Assembly (NCBI GenBank): GCA_043754435.1
Contig: JAYUUS010000015.1
Span: 1-19,584, forward strand
Length of the DNA: 19,584 bases
Direction of reading: 5' to 3'
From: JANNYA01 sp043754435
Lineage (GTDB): Bacteria > Pseudomonadota > Gammaproteobacteria > Xanthomonadales > SZUA-5
Both the position numbers and the translations under genes were made by a program. Of this stretch, positions 1 to 8,009 are shown piece after piece. Within the stretch, counting starts at the first letter, position 1, and each line of letters begins with the position of its first letter. The notes beneath the pieces are model-generated. The model ran no database searches. It had not been told where the DNA came from and saw nothing but the letters and a program-made list of their open reading frames with translations.

Positions 1-531
1 AAAACCAAGCTGGTCGCGGCGGTCAAGGCATTGAAGCTCGGCAACCCGCGCGATGAAGATACCTTTGTCGGCCCAATGATTACCGAAGGCGAAGCCAAGC
101 GCCTGCATGGCTGGGTGCAGACGGCAATTGCGGCGGGCGGCATCTGTTTAGTCGGTGGTGACCGCACGGGCGCAATGTTGGCGCCGACTTTGATCGAAAA
201 CTGCCCGAAAGACAGCGATTTATACCGCGAAGAAGCCTTTGGCCCAGCGGTAACGATTGAAGCCTTTGATGACTTTGAAGCGGCGCTGCATCAGGTCAAT
301 GACAGCAAATTCGGCCTGCAGGCCGGTATTTTTACCCGCGACATTTACAAAGCGCAGTTGGCTTGGGACGAGTTAGAAGTCGGCGGCGTGGTGATTGGCG
401 ATGTACCAAGCTGGCGCGTGGACAATATGCCTTACGGCGGCGTAAAAGATTCCGGCATTGGCCGGGAAGGCGTCAAATATGCGATGGAAGATATGAGCGA
501 GATTCGCTTGATGGTGATTAAGCAGGCTTGA
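1..531 (+). CDS. Aldehyde dehydrogenase, C-terminal part (5' end outside window)
   Basis: This is the C-terminal 176 or so residues of an NAD(P)-dependent aldehyde dehydrogenase, which oxidises an aldehyde to a carboxylic acid. The reading frame is open from base 1, so the start, the Rossmann fold and the catalytic Cys lie upstream of the window. Visible family features are a VGPMI segment, then the REEAFGPAV motif, then the ending MPYGGVKDSGIGREGVKYAMEDMS. The PYGG/KDSG/GREG pattern closes the active site in class 1-type ALDH proteins and in lactaldehyde/phosphonoacetaldehyde-type members. The substrate cannot be named from this piece. An inverted-repeat element starts 28 bp after the TGA stop. 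The family call is secure; the subfamily is only a guess. Confidence 0.93.
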   Translation, partial: KTKLVAAVKALKLGNPRDEDTFVGPMITEGEAKRLHGWVQTAIAAGGICLVGGDRTGAMLAPTLIENCPKDSDLYREEAFGPAVTIEAFDDFEAALHQVNDSKFGLQAGIFTRDIYKAQLAWDELEVGGVVIGDVPSWRVDNMPYGGVKDSGIGREGVKYAMEDMSEIRLMVIKQA

Positions 532-559
532 TCTGCGGATTTGTAGAGCGCCTAAGATT

Positions 560-629
560 CGTCATTGCGAACGCAGTGAAGCAATCTCGTCGTTTAAAGC
601 TAGATTGCTTCGCTGCGCTCGCAAAGACG
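560..629. repeat. REP/MITE-like inverted-repeat element
   Basis: Two 28-base arms (560-587 and 602-629) are reverse complements with three mismatches and flank a 14-base loop. The left arm begins CGTCATTGCGAACGCAG and the right arm ends GCGCTCGCAAAGACG. Translated, the element gives peptides of the type VIANAVKQS and LDCFAALAKT, which recur as spurious hypothetical proteins in many bacterial genomes (recalled, not searched). It sits between the aldehyde dehydrogenase stop and rnpB. It has no T-run, so it is not a canonical intrinsic terminator, though the hairpin could shape the 3' end of the upstream mRNA. Confidence 0.85.
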
Positions 630-671
630 AGGTTCATGGATTGTGCCCAACCCAGTTTAGGTTCATTTATA

Positions 672-677
672 TATGCT
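672..677 (+). promoter_or_regulatory. Candidate -10 box of rnpB
   Basis: TATGCT matches the sigma-70 -10 consensus at four of six positions. It would place the transcript start near 684-690, exactly where helix P1 of RNase P RNA begins. No good -35 hexamer is visible 16-18 bases upstream (about 649-655), so the call rests mainly on position. Confidence 0.35.
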
Positions 678-689
678 AACTTCGCACTC

Positions 690-1040
690 GAGTCCGCTGG
701 GCAATCGCGTTATCAGCTGTAAGATACCGAGGAAAGTCCGGGCTCCATAGGGCAAAGTGCCAGGTAATCCCTGGGCGGCGTGAGTCGACGGAAAGTGCAA
801 CAGAGAGAGACAGCCGAACGCCAGCAAGCTTGGCGTGGTGATGGTGAAACGGGGCGGTAAGAGCGCACCGCGCACCTGGCAACAGGCTGCGGCTAGGCAA
901 ACCCCACTTGGAGCAAGACCAAATAGGAAGGCATTGGCGCGGCCCGCGTTGCCTTCGGGTAGGTTGCTTGAGCCTTACGGTGACGTAAGGCCTAGAGGAA
1001 TGGTTGCCCACGACAGAACCCGGCTTATAGGCGGACTCAC
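690..1040 (+). ncRNA. rnpB: RNase P RNA (class A, bacterial type)
   Basis: This is the catalytic RNA of RNase P, which removes 5' leaders from pre-tRNAs. The universally conserved 5' core GAGGAAAGTCCGGGCTCC lies at 729-746. The matching 3' core ACAGAACCCGGCTTATAG lies at about 1013-1030. The ends pair as helix P1: GAGTCCGC (690-697) with GCGGACTC (1031-1038). The internal stretch GCGGTAAGAGCGCACCG (855-871) and the run GGAGCAAGACCAAATAGG (910-927) align with the E. coli RNA. The length of about 350 nt is normal for class A. In the L15 loop the tRNA-CCA-binding triplet reads GGC (896-898) rather than the usual GGT. The exact ends are estimated from P1. A strong terminator follows at once, so the gene is monocistronic. 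Confidence 0.97.
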
Positions 1041-1055
1041 TAATTTGGCAAATAG

Positions 1056-1091
1056 CCGCAGCGTTTGATTCAACAAATGCTGCGGTTTTTT
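1056..1091 (+). terminator. Intrinsic terminator of rnpB
   Basis: The stem CCGCAGC-G-TTTG (1056-1067) pairs with CAAA-T-GCTGCGG (1074-1085), with one internal mismatch and a 6-base loop. Six T residues follow (1086-1091). It begins 16 bases after the mature RNase P RNA end. The convergent permease gene stops at 1115. Confidence 0.9.
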
Positions 1092-1114
1092 GTTCGTGAT
1101 TCGGTAACACCCAC

Positions 1115-3694
1115 CTACCCAGCCTCGCGCAAACTTAAACTCGGCGCACTTGCCCGCGCAGCCCGCGTGCCGGCCAAGCCAATGCCCAACACCAGCAAAA
1201 TACTCAAAACTAAGCCAAGCGCGATCAGGGGCCAGTTGGGCGCGTATTGAAAATCGAACACTTTCGCAGCGATGACGCGGGTGATTGCCACAGCGCTACC
1301 GCAGGCAATAAACCCGGCGATGGCACCAATCAAGGCGAACTCAACGGCGTCAAAGCGCAATAGCTGTCGACTTTTAGCACCTAAAACGCGCATTACACCG
1401 GCATCGAAACGCCGCTCTTGCTGGGTCGCGCTGATCGCGCCGCTCAACACCAGCAAGCCCGATAGCAAAGTGAACCAAAACACCAGCTCCACCGCGCGGC
1501 TGACTTGACGAATAATGTCGCGCACTTGGCGCTGCACAAAGTCTAAGTCGATCACCGAAACATTGGGATAGGGGCGCAAAGCGCGCTCAAAAGCAGGCGC
1601 TTGCGCTGGCGTTACGCGCAGGCTGGCGATCCAACTTGCCGGCAAGTTTTGCCACGCGGCTTGATTGAGCAGCACGAAAAAATTCGGCTTGAAGTTATCC
1701 CACTGCACTTTGCGCAAGCTAGTGATCGGCGCTTCGACAATCACACCACCCAAATCGAAGCGAATCACATCACCCAATTTCCAGCCCAGCGTTGTTGCGA
1801 TGCCTTCTTCCACACTCAAGCTGGGTGTGGTCGAATTCGGTACGAAATAGCTGCCAGCGACAATGCTATTGCCGGCGGGCAAACCCGCACCGCTGACGGA
1901 CAAATTGAATTCGCGCTCCGCCATGCGCTTAGCGCGCAGATCATTCGAATCCGGCGCACGATACGGCGCGCCATTCATCGCCGTGAAACGCCCGCGCAGC
2001 ATCGGCCAAAGCTCGACCGCACCGAAATTTGCATCGGCCAACGCTTGTTCTAGCGCGCTGCGCTGATCGTCTTGCACGTTAATGAGGAAACGATTGGGTG
2101 CGCTACAAACCTTTCCGGGCTGCGCCACTTCACCGCACTCGGGTGCTGAACTTAATTGCCATTGATCTAGCAAGTCGGTGCGCAATAGTGTCATCAGCAT
2201 CAGCGCCGTTAAGCTTAATCCAATCGCCGTGATACTCAGCACATTCAGCTTAGCCCGGCGCAATACGCCCGCCAAACTCAGCGCTATCCCCAAAGGCACA
2301 TGTGGCCGTACTGCGCGCACCAAAGCCAGCATCGCGAGCGCAGCTAAGGCGAGTAGCAGCATGGCAACGACCAGCCCGGCTAAGGTGTAGCCTGCGGTTT
2401 TCACATCGCCAACAAGCAGCACGCCCAATGCCAAAAGTGCGACAAATCCGAGCAACAGCAATACTCGGCTGCTGACATCTGGCGCATTGACTTGGCGGCT
2501 CAGCACCCGCGCCGCCGAAACATGGCGCAAGCGAATCATGGGCGGTGCGGCAAAGCCCAGCAGCATCACCAACGCTACTGAAAAGCCCTGTAGCCACGGC
2601 ATATAGCCAGACGCGGGCAAGGCGGTCGCGAAGGTTGCAGCAACGCTAAACGCCACCAAGCGCTGCGCCAGTTCGGCGAACGCTAAGCCGGTGAACGTCG
2701 CCGTTATTGCCAATAGCAGCAGCTGCGTCAAGACCATCAGCAGCAGTGTTTTCGTACTTGCGCCAAAGGTACGCAACACCGCAAAGGTGTCCATTTGCTG
2801 TTGCGAAAAGCGCCATGCGGCCAACGCCAGTGCGGTCGCGGATAATGTCAACGCCGCCAGCAGCGATAGCCCTAAAAACTGCTCGGCGCGATCCAGACCT
2901 TGCTTGAGTTCGGGCCGCGCATCGCGCACGCTTTCCAGGCGTTGACCCCGGCTCAACATTGGTTTAATGCGCGCGCTGAGTGCTTGCATCTGCGCCACTG
3001 TGCCGGCCGCAACCAAGCGATAGCCAATGCGCGCGCCCGGCTGTTCCAGCTGGGTGGCGGCTAAATCCTCCATGCGAATCAGCACGCGCGGCGCAATTGC
3101 GGAATAATCTAGCGCGACATCAGGCTCGCGCAGAATGACGCCCGCCACTTTAAATGCCTGCGCACCAATATTGATTGACACGCCCATTTTCAGGTTCAGC
3201 TCGCGCTGCAAACGCTCGGCGATCCAAACCTCGCCCAGATTCGGCGCATGCGCTATGTTTTGCTCAGCGGCGCTGGCTGAACCCCGCAAAACATAAACCC
3301 CCCGCAGCGGGAAATTCGCGCTCGCCGCCTTAACTTCGACGAGCTTAAAACTGATTGACCCGTCATTCGCCAGCGTGCGGATCGTGGAAGGAAATTCCGC
3401 CGTGCGCGCGATTGCCACTGCGCTAGGACTGGATTGCGGCGCGACTACATCCCCGAATGCCGCCTGCAGCTCCTTGCCAATGACTTCATCGGCGCGCAGC
3501 ACCAAATCGCCCCCAAGCAATTGCCCCGCTTGCTGCAGCAGCGCGCCACGCACGCGCTCGGCGATCATCGCTATTGCGCTGACACCCAGCACCGCCAACA
3601 CCACCGCGGCAAACAGCACACGCATACGCCCGGCAATGAGTTCGCGCCAAAACTGTCGCCCGCCCATTTTTAGGGCACTCCAAATAGTATTCAC
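1115..3694 (-). CDS. ybbP: ABC transporter permease, YbbP type (FtsX fold, duplicated)
   Basis: This is an inner-membrane permease of 859 aa, close to the roughly 800 aa of E. coli YbbP. About ten hydrophobic segments are visible: one near residues 26-45; a cluster of about six between 270 and 510 (for example around 270-295 and 312-340); and three at the C-terminus, near 735-755, 786-810 and 825-845. Two large polar loops (about 46-265 and 510-730) are expected in the periplasm. This is the duplicated FtsX/MacB plan of mechanotransmission ABC systems, which act on lipids or lipoproteins in the membrane rather than pumping solutes through a channel. The GTG start at 3692-3694 overlaps the TGA of the upstream ATPase as GTGA, so translation is probably coupled. 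The TesA esterase that often neighbours ybbA is not next to it here. The substrate is unknown. Confidence 0.9.
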   Translation of the reverse strand: MNTIWSALKMGGRQFWRELIAGRMRVLFAAVVLAVLGVSAIAMIAERVRGALLQQAGQLLGGDLVLRADEVIGKELQAAFGDVVAPQSSPSAVAIARTAEFPSTIRTLANDGSISFKLVEVKAASANFPLRGVYVLRGSASAAEQNIAHAPNLGEVWIAERLQRELNLKMGVSINIGAQAFKVAGVILREPDVALDYSAIAPRVLIRMEDLAATQLEQPGARIGYRLVAAGTVAQMQALSARIKPMLSRGQRLESVRDARPELKQGLDRAEQFLGLSLLAALTLSATALALAAWRFSQQQMDTFAVLRTFGASTKTLLLMVLTQLLLLAITATFTGLAFAELAQRLVAFSVAATFATALPASGYMPWLQGFSVALVMLLGFAAPPMIRLRHVSAARVLSRQVNAPDVSSRVLLLLGFVALLALGVLLVGDVKTAGYTLAGLVVAMLLLALAALAMLALVRAVRPHVPLGIALSLAGVLRRAKLNVLSITAIGLSLTALMLMTLLRTDLLDQWQLSSAPECGEVAQPGKVCSAPNRFLINVQDDQRSALEQALADANFGAVELWPMLRGRFTAMNGAPYRAPDSNDLRAKRMAEREFNLSVSGAGLPAGNSIVAGSYFVPNSTTPSLSVEEGIATTLGWKLGDVIRFDLGGVIVEAPITSLRKVQWDNFKPNFFVLLNQAAWQNLPASWIASLRVTPAQAPAFERALRPYPNVSVIDLDFVQRQVRDIIRQVSRAVELVFWFTLLSGLLVLSGAISATQQERRFDAGVMRVLGAKSRQLLRFDAVEFALIGAIAGFIACGSAVAITRVIAAKVFDFQYAPNWPLIALGLVLSILLVLGIGLAGTRAARASAPSLSLREAG

Positions 3695-4380
3695 GCCGCA
3701 ATAGCCTGCAAACGCCCGCCACTCAGGCGAATTTGGCGGCTACAGCGGCGTGCCAGGGACTCATCGTGGGTGACTAGAATCAGCGTAGTCTGGGATTCTG
3801 CGTTCATGGCAAACATCAGCTCGACAATCTGCGCGCCCGTTTCGCTATCTAAACTGCCGGTAGGCTCATCCGCAAATAGCACGCTCGGTGCCGCTACAAA
3901 CGCGCGCGCCAGGGCAACGCGCTGCTGTTCGCCACCGGAAAGCTGGCGCGGGTAATGCGTCATGCGCGCAGCCAAACCGACGCGCTCCAGAATCGTTTTG
4001 GCGCTGGCACGCGCATCTGCCCTACCCGCCAACTCCATCGGCAGCATCACATTTTCCAAAGCGTTTAGCGCGGGCAAGAGCTGAAATTGTTGAAACACAA
4101 AGCCAACGTGACGGGCGCGCAAGGCCGCACGCCCGTCTTCATTGAGCGCGCTCATGGTTTGCCCGGCCAAGGTTATTGCGCCCGAACTGGGGGTATCCAA
4201 ACCTGCGAGCAGCCCTAACAGCGTACTTTTACCCGAACCCGAGGCACCCACAATCGCCAAGCTGGCACCGGCCGCGACATTAAAACTGACATTGTGCAAG
4301 ATATTGAGCGGCGCGCCTGCGAAATTCACGCTTTTGCTGACCTGCTCTGCGCACAAAATGGGGGAAGCGGCGGTATCCAA
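3691..4380 (-). CDS. ybbA: ABC transporter ATP-binding protein, YbbA/LolD type
   Basis: This cytoplasmic ATPase of 229 aa powers the YbbP permease encoded just downstream. All ABC motifs are intact: Walker A GASGSGKST at 45-53, Q-loop FQQFQLL near 96-102, signature LSGGEQQ at 147-153, Walker B VLFADE at 167-172, D-loop SLD at 176-178, and switch His in VTHD at 205. The size and the RARHVGFVFQQF segment are typical of the YbbA/LolD/MacB ATPase group. The start is the TTG at 4378-4380; an AAAGGA Shine-Dalgarno five bases upstream supports it, and no in-frame ATG lies close to the N-terminus. LolD is the main alternative name, but the duplicated FtsX partner favours YbbA. Confidence 0.9.
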   Translation of the reverse strand: MDTAASPILCAEQVSKSVNFAGAPLNILHNVSFNVAAGASLAIVGASGSGKSTLLGLLAGLDTPSSGAITLAGQTMSALNEDGRAALRARHVGFVFQQFQLLPALNALENVMLPMELAGRADARASAKTILERVGLAARMTHYPRQLSGGEQQRVALARAFVAAPSVLFADEPTGSLDSETGAQIVELMFAMNAESQTTLILVTHDESLARRCSRQIRLSGGRLQAIAA

Positions 4381-4385
4381 GGGAA

Positions 4386-4391
4386 TCCTTT
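4386..4391 (-). promoter_or_regulatory. Ribosome binding site fixing the TTG start of ybbA
   Basis: AAAGGA on the minus strand lies five bases before the TTG codon at 4378-4380. It is the only good Shine-Dalgarno near the N-terminus, so it decides in favour of the non-ATG start. Confidence 0.6.
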
Positions 4392-4504
4392 AATAATTGC
4401 TATCTGGCAATCATCGCCCAATGGATGCGAAGATTTGATCGCGATGGTTAAAGCATCTGCTCGTTCCTTCAGAATGATTAAGTATCAGGCGGACACCCCT
4501 TAAA

Positions 4505-5035
4505 TCACGGAGGACAACCCTTCGGCCAACGCCCAGCATTCTTTAAATAAGTCTTTGTTGGCAAGCTTTTATAATCTTCCCAAGCTGCGCGCATGCCCGA
4601 GTGCGCTTTGCTGCGCGCTCCTGAAGGGGTTTTCACCCAGCGCTTTGACACCACATAAACGCCGCCGTCTTCGTAGGTTGCTGGGCAGCCCGCTTGACTA
4701 AGGGCGGCCTCTTGATGAAGTTTCCTAGGCCGATGCGGTTTTGCTACGCGCGCCGTTATTCTCTTTGCGCTTGAGTTGGATCGGACGTGCCTTTTAGGCG
4801 TCGGGGTTTTGGCTGGCGCAGCGGGTGACGGGCGTTCACCTAGAACCGGCGTAGGTGCGTCCGCAATTAAGAGTGTGGTTTGCATAAATCCAGGGGGACA
4901 CGCCTCCATCTGATAGCGTATTTCCGCAGCCGCACCGCGCGCGACGCTGGCGCAGCGCCAAATCCCTGGCGCTGCATTAAGAGCTGGCACTTGGGCTATA
5001 AATAAGGTGATTAGTAAGATGAGCGAAGTGCGCAT
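4505..5035 (-). CDS. Small secreted basic protein with four cysteines, function unknown
   Basis: The protein has 176 aa and I do not recognise it. It begins with a signal peptide (MRTSLILLITLFIAQ, probable cleavage after residue 22), so it should be periplasmic or secreted. The mature part holds four cysteines, C28, C46, C117 and C174, enough for two disulfides. The first pair sits in a short WRC...YQMEACPPG module that faintly recalls the N-terminus of DUF4124-type proteins; this is inference only. Residues 68-108 are rich in Pro, Lys and Arg and look disordered and strongly basic. The C-terminal part, about 117-176, has aromatic residues and ends PKGCPP. The ATG start at 5033-5035 has only a weak upstream GAG. 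It is divergent from the M16 peptidase gene. The length, signal peptide and intact frame make it likely to be a real gene. Confidence 0.7.
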   Translation of the reverse strand: MRTSLILLITLFIAQVPALNAAPGIWRCASVARGAAAEIRYQMEACPPGFMQTTLLIADAPTPVLGERPSPAAPAKTPTPKRHVRSNSSAKRITARVAKPHRPRKLHQEAALSQAGCPATYEDGGVYVVSKRWVKTPSGARSKAHSGMRAAWEDYKSLPTKTYLKNAGRWPKGCPP

Positions 5036-5167
5036 GTAATTGACTCGTTGGCGAGCGGATTAGCCTGCCGTTCGCGCGGCGTATGCGCATTAAGATCAGG
5101 GCGCGGTGTCGCCTCAGATAAATCTGATTCCGCGCGCGTCTTTACAAATTCCAGCACTGAAGCGCCG

Positions 5168-5173
5168 TATCAT
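5168..5173 (+). promoter_or_regulatory. Candidate -10 box for the M16 peptidase gene
   Basis: TATCAT matches the sigma-70 -10 consensus at five of six positions and lies 33 bases before the chosen ATG. A TTTACA upstream resembles a -35 box, but the spacer is about 21 bases, too long for a standard promoter. Weak support. Confidence 0.25.
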
Positions 5174-5206
5174 CCGCGCTTAAAACCAGCTTTGACGAAC
5201 CTAAAA

Positions 5207-8005
5207 ATGACATTTACTCCTTTGACGAAGCGCATACGGCTTACATCAGCTTTCTTATTCGGCCTATTCCTTTACACCGCACACACGCAAGCTGAAGGAG
5301 CTGTTAAGGTTAATCGCATTGCCACGGCAGCCCTGCCCGCTGGCGTAACCGCTGGCCCCAGCTATGGCGGCATGCGTGAATATCGCCTTAGCAATGGCCT
5401 AACTGTGTTGCTTTACCCGGATGAAAGCAAAGCGAAACTGTTGGTAAATGTGACCTATAAAGTCGGCAGCAAACATGAAAATTATGGCGAAACCGGCATG
5501 GCGCATTTGCTAGAGCACATGATGTTTAAAGGCTCGCCCGGCTTTGAACATATCGACACTGAATTTTCAAAGCGCGGCATGCAAAACAACGGCTCCACTT
5601 GGATGGACCGCACCAACTACTTTGAAGTGATGCCAGCCACCGGCGATAACCTGGAATGGGCGTTAAAAATGGAAGCCAGCCGCATGACCGGCGCTTACAT
5701 TGCCAAAAAAGACTTGGATTCCGAGATGACGGTGGTGCGCAACGAAATGGAGCGCGGTGAAACCAATCCATTTGCGGTGGCGATGAAGTCCATGCTGGCG
5801 CAGGCGTTTATGTGGCACAACTACGGCAACAGCTCGATTGGTGCCCGTAGCGACGTGGAAAATGTACCGATTCCCAAGCTACAGGCGTTTTATCGCACCT
5901 ACTACCAGCCCGACAATGCCGTGCTGATTGTGGCCGGGCCTATACAAATGGAAAAAACGCTGGGTCTAATCGCCAAAGCGTTTTCCGGCATTAAAAAGCC
6001 AAACCGAAGCCTGCCGGTGTTCTACACCACCGAGCCGACACAGGACGGCGAGCGGGAATCCACGATTCGGCGCATCCCTGGCTCGCCGTTAGTGATGCTG
6101 GGCTATCACCTGCCCGGCGGCGCACACCCGGATGCCACCGCGATGAATGTGGTGATGCGCATTTTGGCTGATGAAAATACCGGCCGTTTGCGCACCAGTT
6201 TAGTTAACACAGGCTTAGCGACCAGTGCTCAAGCATTTCCGCTGGCGTTCCAGGAAAGCTCGATCGCGACGTTTATTTTGAACTTTGACAAAAAGCAGGA
6301 CTTAACCAAAGCCAAAACGCTGGCGCTGCGGGAAATTGAAGCGCCCGCGTTATTCACTGAGGCGGAGTTTCAACGCGCCAAACGCGCCTATCAAAACGAG
6401 CTGAAGTCCAGTTTGGACGACGTTTCGCAAGTAGGTTTGAGTTTGTCGGAATACATCGCTCTGGGCGATTGGCGGCTATTTTTCGTCGAGCCTGAACAGC
6501 TGAATGCCTTGACGCTAAAAGATCTAAATCGCGTGGCACAGACGTATTTGATCGAATCGAACCGCACCGCCGTCAATTATTTGCCACTTACTGCCGGTTC
6601 GGGCGTGCCAAAACGCGCTGAAATACCGCCGCCACCCGCACTTAGCGCTCAACTCGCCAGCTTAAAGCCAGATACCAATAGCGCGATTGCCGCAGGCGAA
6701 CAGCTTGATTTAAGCCCATTGGCGCTGGAACCCCGCATCAAACGCAGCCATATACGGGATGGATTTGACGTCGTCACCTTGACCAAAAAATCGCGCAATC
6801 AGGCGGTGAATTTTACTTTGAACTTCCGCATGGGCGATGAAAAATCATTAGTAGGCAAAGCCTACGCGCTAGAAGCGGCGGCAGCGCTGCTTAATCGCGG
6901 CACGGCCAGTCTAGACCGCACTGCTTTTACGGATGCTTTGGATGCCAATGAAGCAGAATTAAGTATCGCCGCCAGCGGGCAAACCTTAGTTGCCAGTGGC
7001 CGCGCTACCGCAACGACTTTGTTGAAAACTCTTGTCTTGCTAGAAGAGGCATTAAAACATCCGCGTTTTGACGCGCTCGAATTTGCCGCATGGCGCAAGG
7101 AAGAACTCAGCAGCTTGGAAAGCGCTGAAACGAATCCGCAGGCTTTAGCCAGCAACGCACTCAGTATCGCAACCAACCCGTATCCAAGCGGCCACCCGGC
7201 CGCTGCGGAAAGCTTTGCGCAAATGCACGCCGCTATCAGCGCATTAAGCTTGGCAGATGTTGTCAAGGCGCACGCCGATTTTATTGGCGCAGCGAATTTC
7301 AGCGCCGCAGTAGTAGGCGAATTCGACGAAGCTGCAACCATTGCGGCACTCAAAACACAATTTGAATCCTGGCGCGCCCCAAAAACGTATGTCGCATTCC
7401 CAGAATTACCAAACCGCGCAGCGCCGAAACACACCTGGATCAATACGCCTGACCAAGCCAACGGCATGCTGATTGCAGCATTGCCGGTTGCTTTGCAAGA
7501 TAGCGATCCTGATTTCGCGCTGGCAACTATCGCCAACTATATTTTCGGCGGCAGCGGCCTAGACAGCCGAGTAATGGAGCGTTTGCGCCAAAAAGACGGC
7601 GTTTCCTATGGCGGCGGCACCGGTTTAAGCGTGAGCAGCCGATCTGGCGCGTCCTTGTGGCAAGCCTACGCCATCGCTGCGCCAGAAAATTTATTGCCCA
7701 GCGAAAAGGCCGTGCTAGAAGAACTTAAACGCTTTCAAGAGCAAGGCATAACCAGCGAAGAACTTGCTAAAGCAAAAACCGGCATTATCAAAAGCAAACG
7801 CGTCGCCTGGGCCGATGATGCGCGCTTAAGCGGTGTGCTGACGGCGCAAACTGAATTTCAACGCACAATGGCGTTTTCCACCAACCTGGAAAGCCAAATT
7901 GCGGCGGCAAGCTTGGCGCAAGTGAACAGCTACATCAAAAAGACCATCACCCCTGAATCCTGGGGTTTCGTGCTGGCTGGGGATCAGGCGAAGGTGAAGA
8001 AGTAG
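5207..8005 (+). CDS. Periplasmic M16 family zinc metallopeptidase (two-domain, single chain)
   Basis: This is a zinc peptidase of the pitrilysin/insulysin clan, 932 aa from the chosen ATG. The inverted zinc motif HLLEH is at residues 100-104, and the third ligand is Glu180 in VVRNEMERGE, 76 residues on, the usual spacing. The chain holds two M16 repeats. The second half (about 520-932) lacks an HxxEH motif but keeps a typical C-terminal segment with RLRQKDGVSYGGG, so it is a non-catalytic half that completes the chamber. The frame is open back to about 5048, but the ATG at 5207 is preferred because a signal peptide starts there (MTFTPLTKRIRLTSAFLFG, cleavage near residue 29), giving a periplasmic enzyme. 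Its job is probably degradation of peptides; the natural substrate cannot be told. It ends 4 bp from the convergent DUF3025 gene. Confidence 0.92.
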   Translation: MTFTPLTKRIRLTSAFLFGLFLYTAHTQAEGAVKVNRIATAALPAGVTAGPSYGGMREYRLSNGLTVLLYPDESKAKLLVNVTYKVGSKHENYGETGMAHLLEHMMFKGSPGFEHIDTEFSKRGMQNNGSTWMDRTNYFEVMPATGDNLEWALKMEASRMTGAYIAKKDLDSEMTVVRNEMERGETNPFAVAMKSMLAQAFMWHNYGNSSIGARSDVENVPIPKLQAFYRTYYQPDNAVLIVAGPIQMEKTLGLIAKAFSGIKKPNRSLPVFYTTEPTQDGERESTIRRIPGSPLVMLGYHLPGGAHPDATAMNVVMRILADENTGRLRTSLVNTGLATSAQAFPLAFQESSIATFILNFDKKQDLTKAKTLALREIEAPALFTEAEFQRAKRAYQNELKSSLDDVSQVGLSLSEYIALGDWRLFFVEPEQLNALTLKDLNRVAQTYLIESNRTAVNYLPLTAGSGVPKRAEIPPPPALSAQLASLKPDTNSAIAAGEQLDLSPLALEPRIKRSHIRDGFDVVTLTKKSRNQAVNFTLNFRMGDEKSLVGKAYALEAAAALLNRGTASLDRTAFTDALDANEAELSIAASGQTLVASGRATATTLLKTLVLLEEALKHPRFDALEFAAWRKEELSSLESAETNPQALASNALSIATNPYPSGHPAAAESFAQMHAAISALSLADVVKAHADFIGAANFSAAVVGEFDEAATIAALKTQFESWRAPKTYVAFPELPNRAAPKHTWINTPDQANGMLIAALPVALQDSDPDFALATIANYIFGGSGLDSRVMERLRQKDGVSYGGGTGLSVSSRSGASLWQAYAIAAPENLLPSEKAVLEELKRFQEQGITSEELAKAKTGIIKSKRVAWADDARLSGVLTAQTEFQRTMAFSTNLESQIAAASLAQVNSYIKKTITPESWGFVLAGDQAKVKK

Positions 8006-8009
8006 GGAT

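Noticed and set aside
560..629. The inverted repeat as an intrinsic terminator of the aldehyde dehydrogenase gene
   Set aside because: No T-run follows the stem in the transcript direction; the repeat-element reading fits better.
528..722. A 64-codon open frame over the inverted repeat upstream of rnpB
   Set aside because: The peptide (VIANAVKQS...LDCFAALAKT) is the usual spurious translation of this repeat class.
676..1110. Open frames across 676-1110 on both strands
   Set aside because: They overlap RNase P RNA and its terminator; the conserved RNA explains the sequence.
6862..7536. A 224-codon open frame antisense to the M16 peptidase
   Set aside because: It lies wholly inside a well-supported gene, has Ala/Ser-rich composition typical of an antisense shadow, and has no ribosome site.
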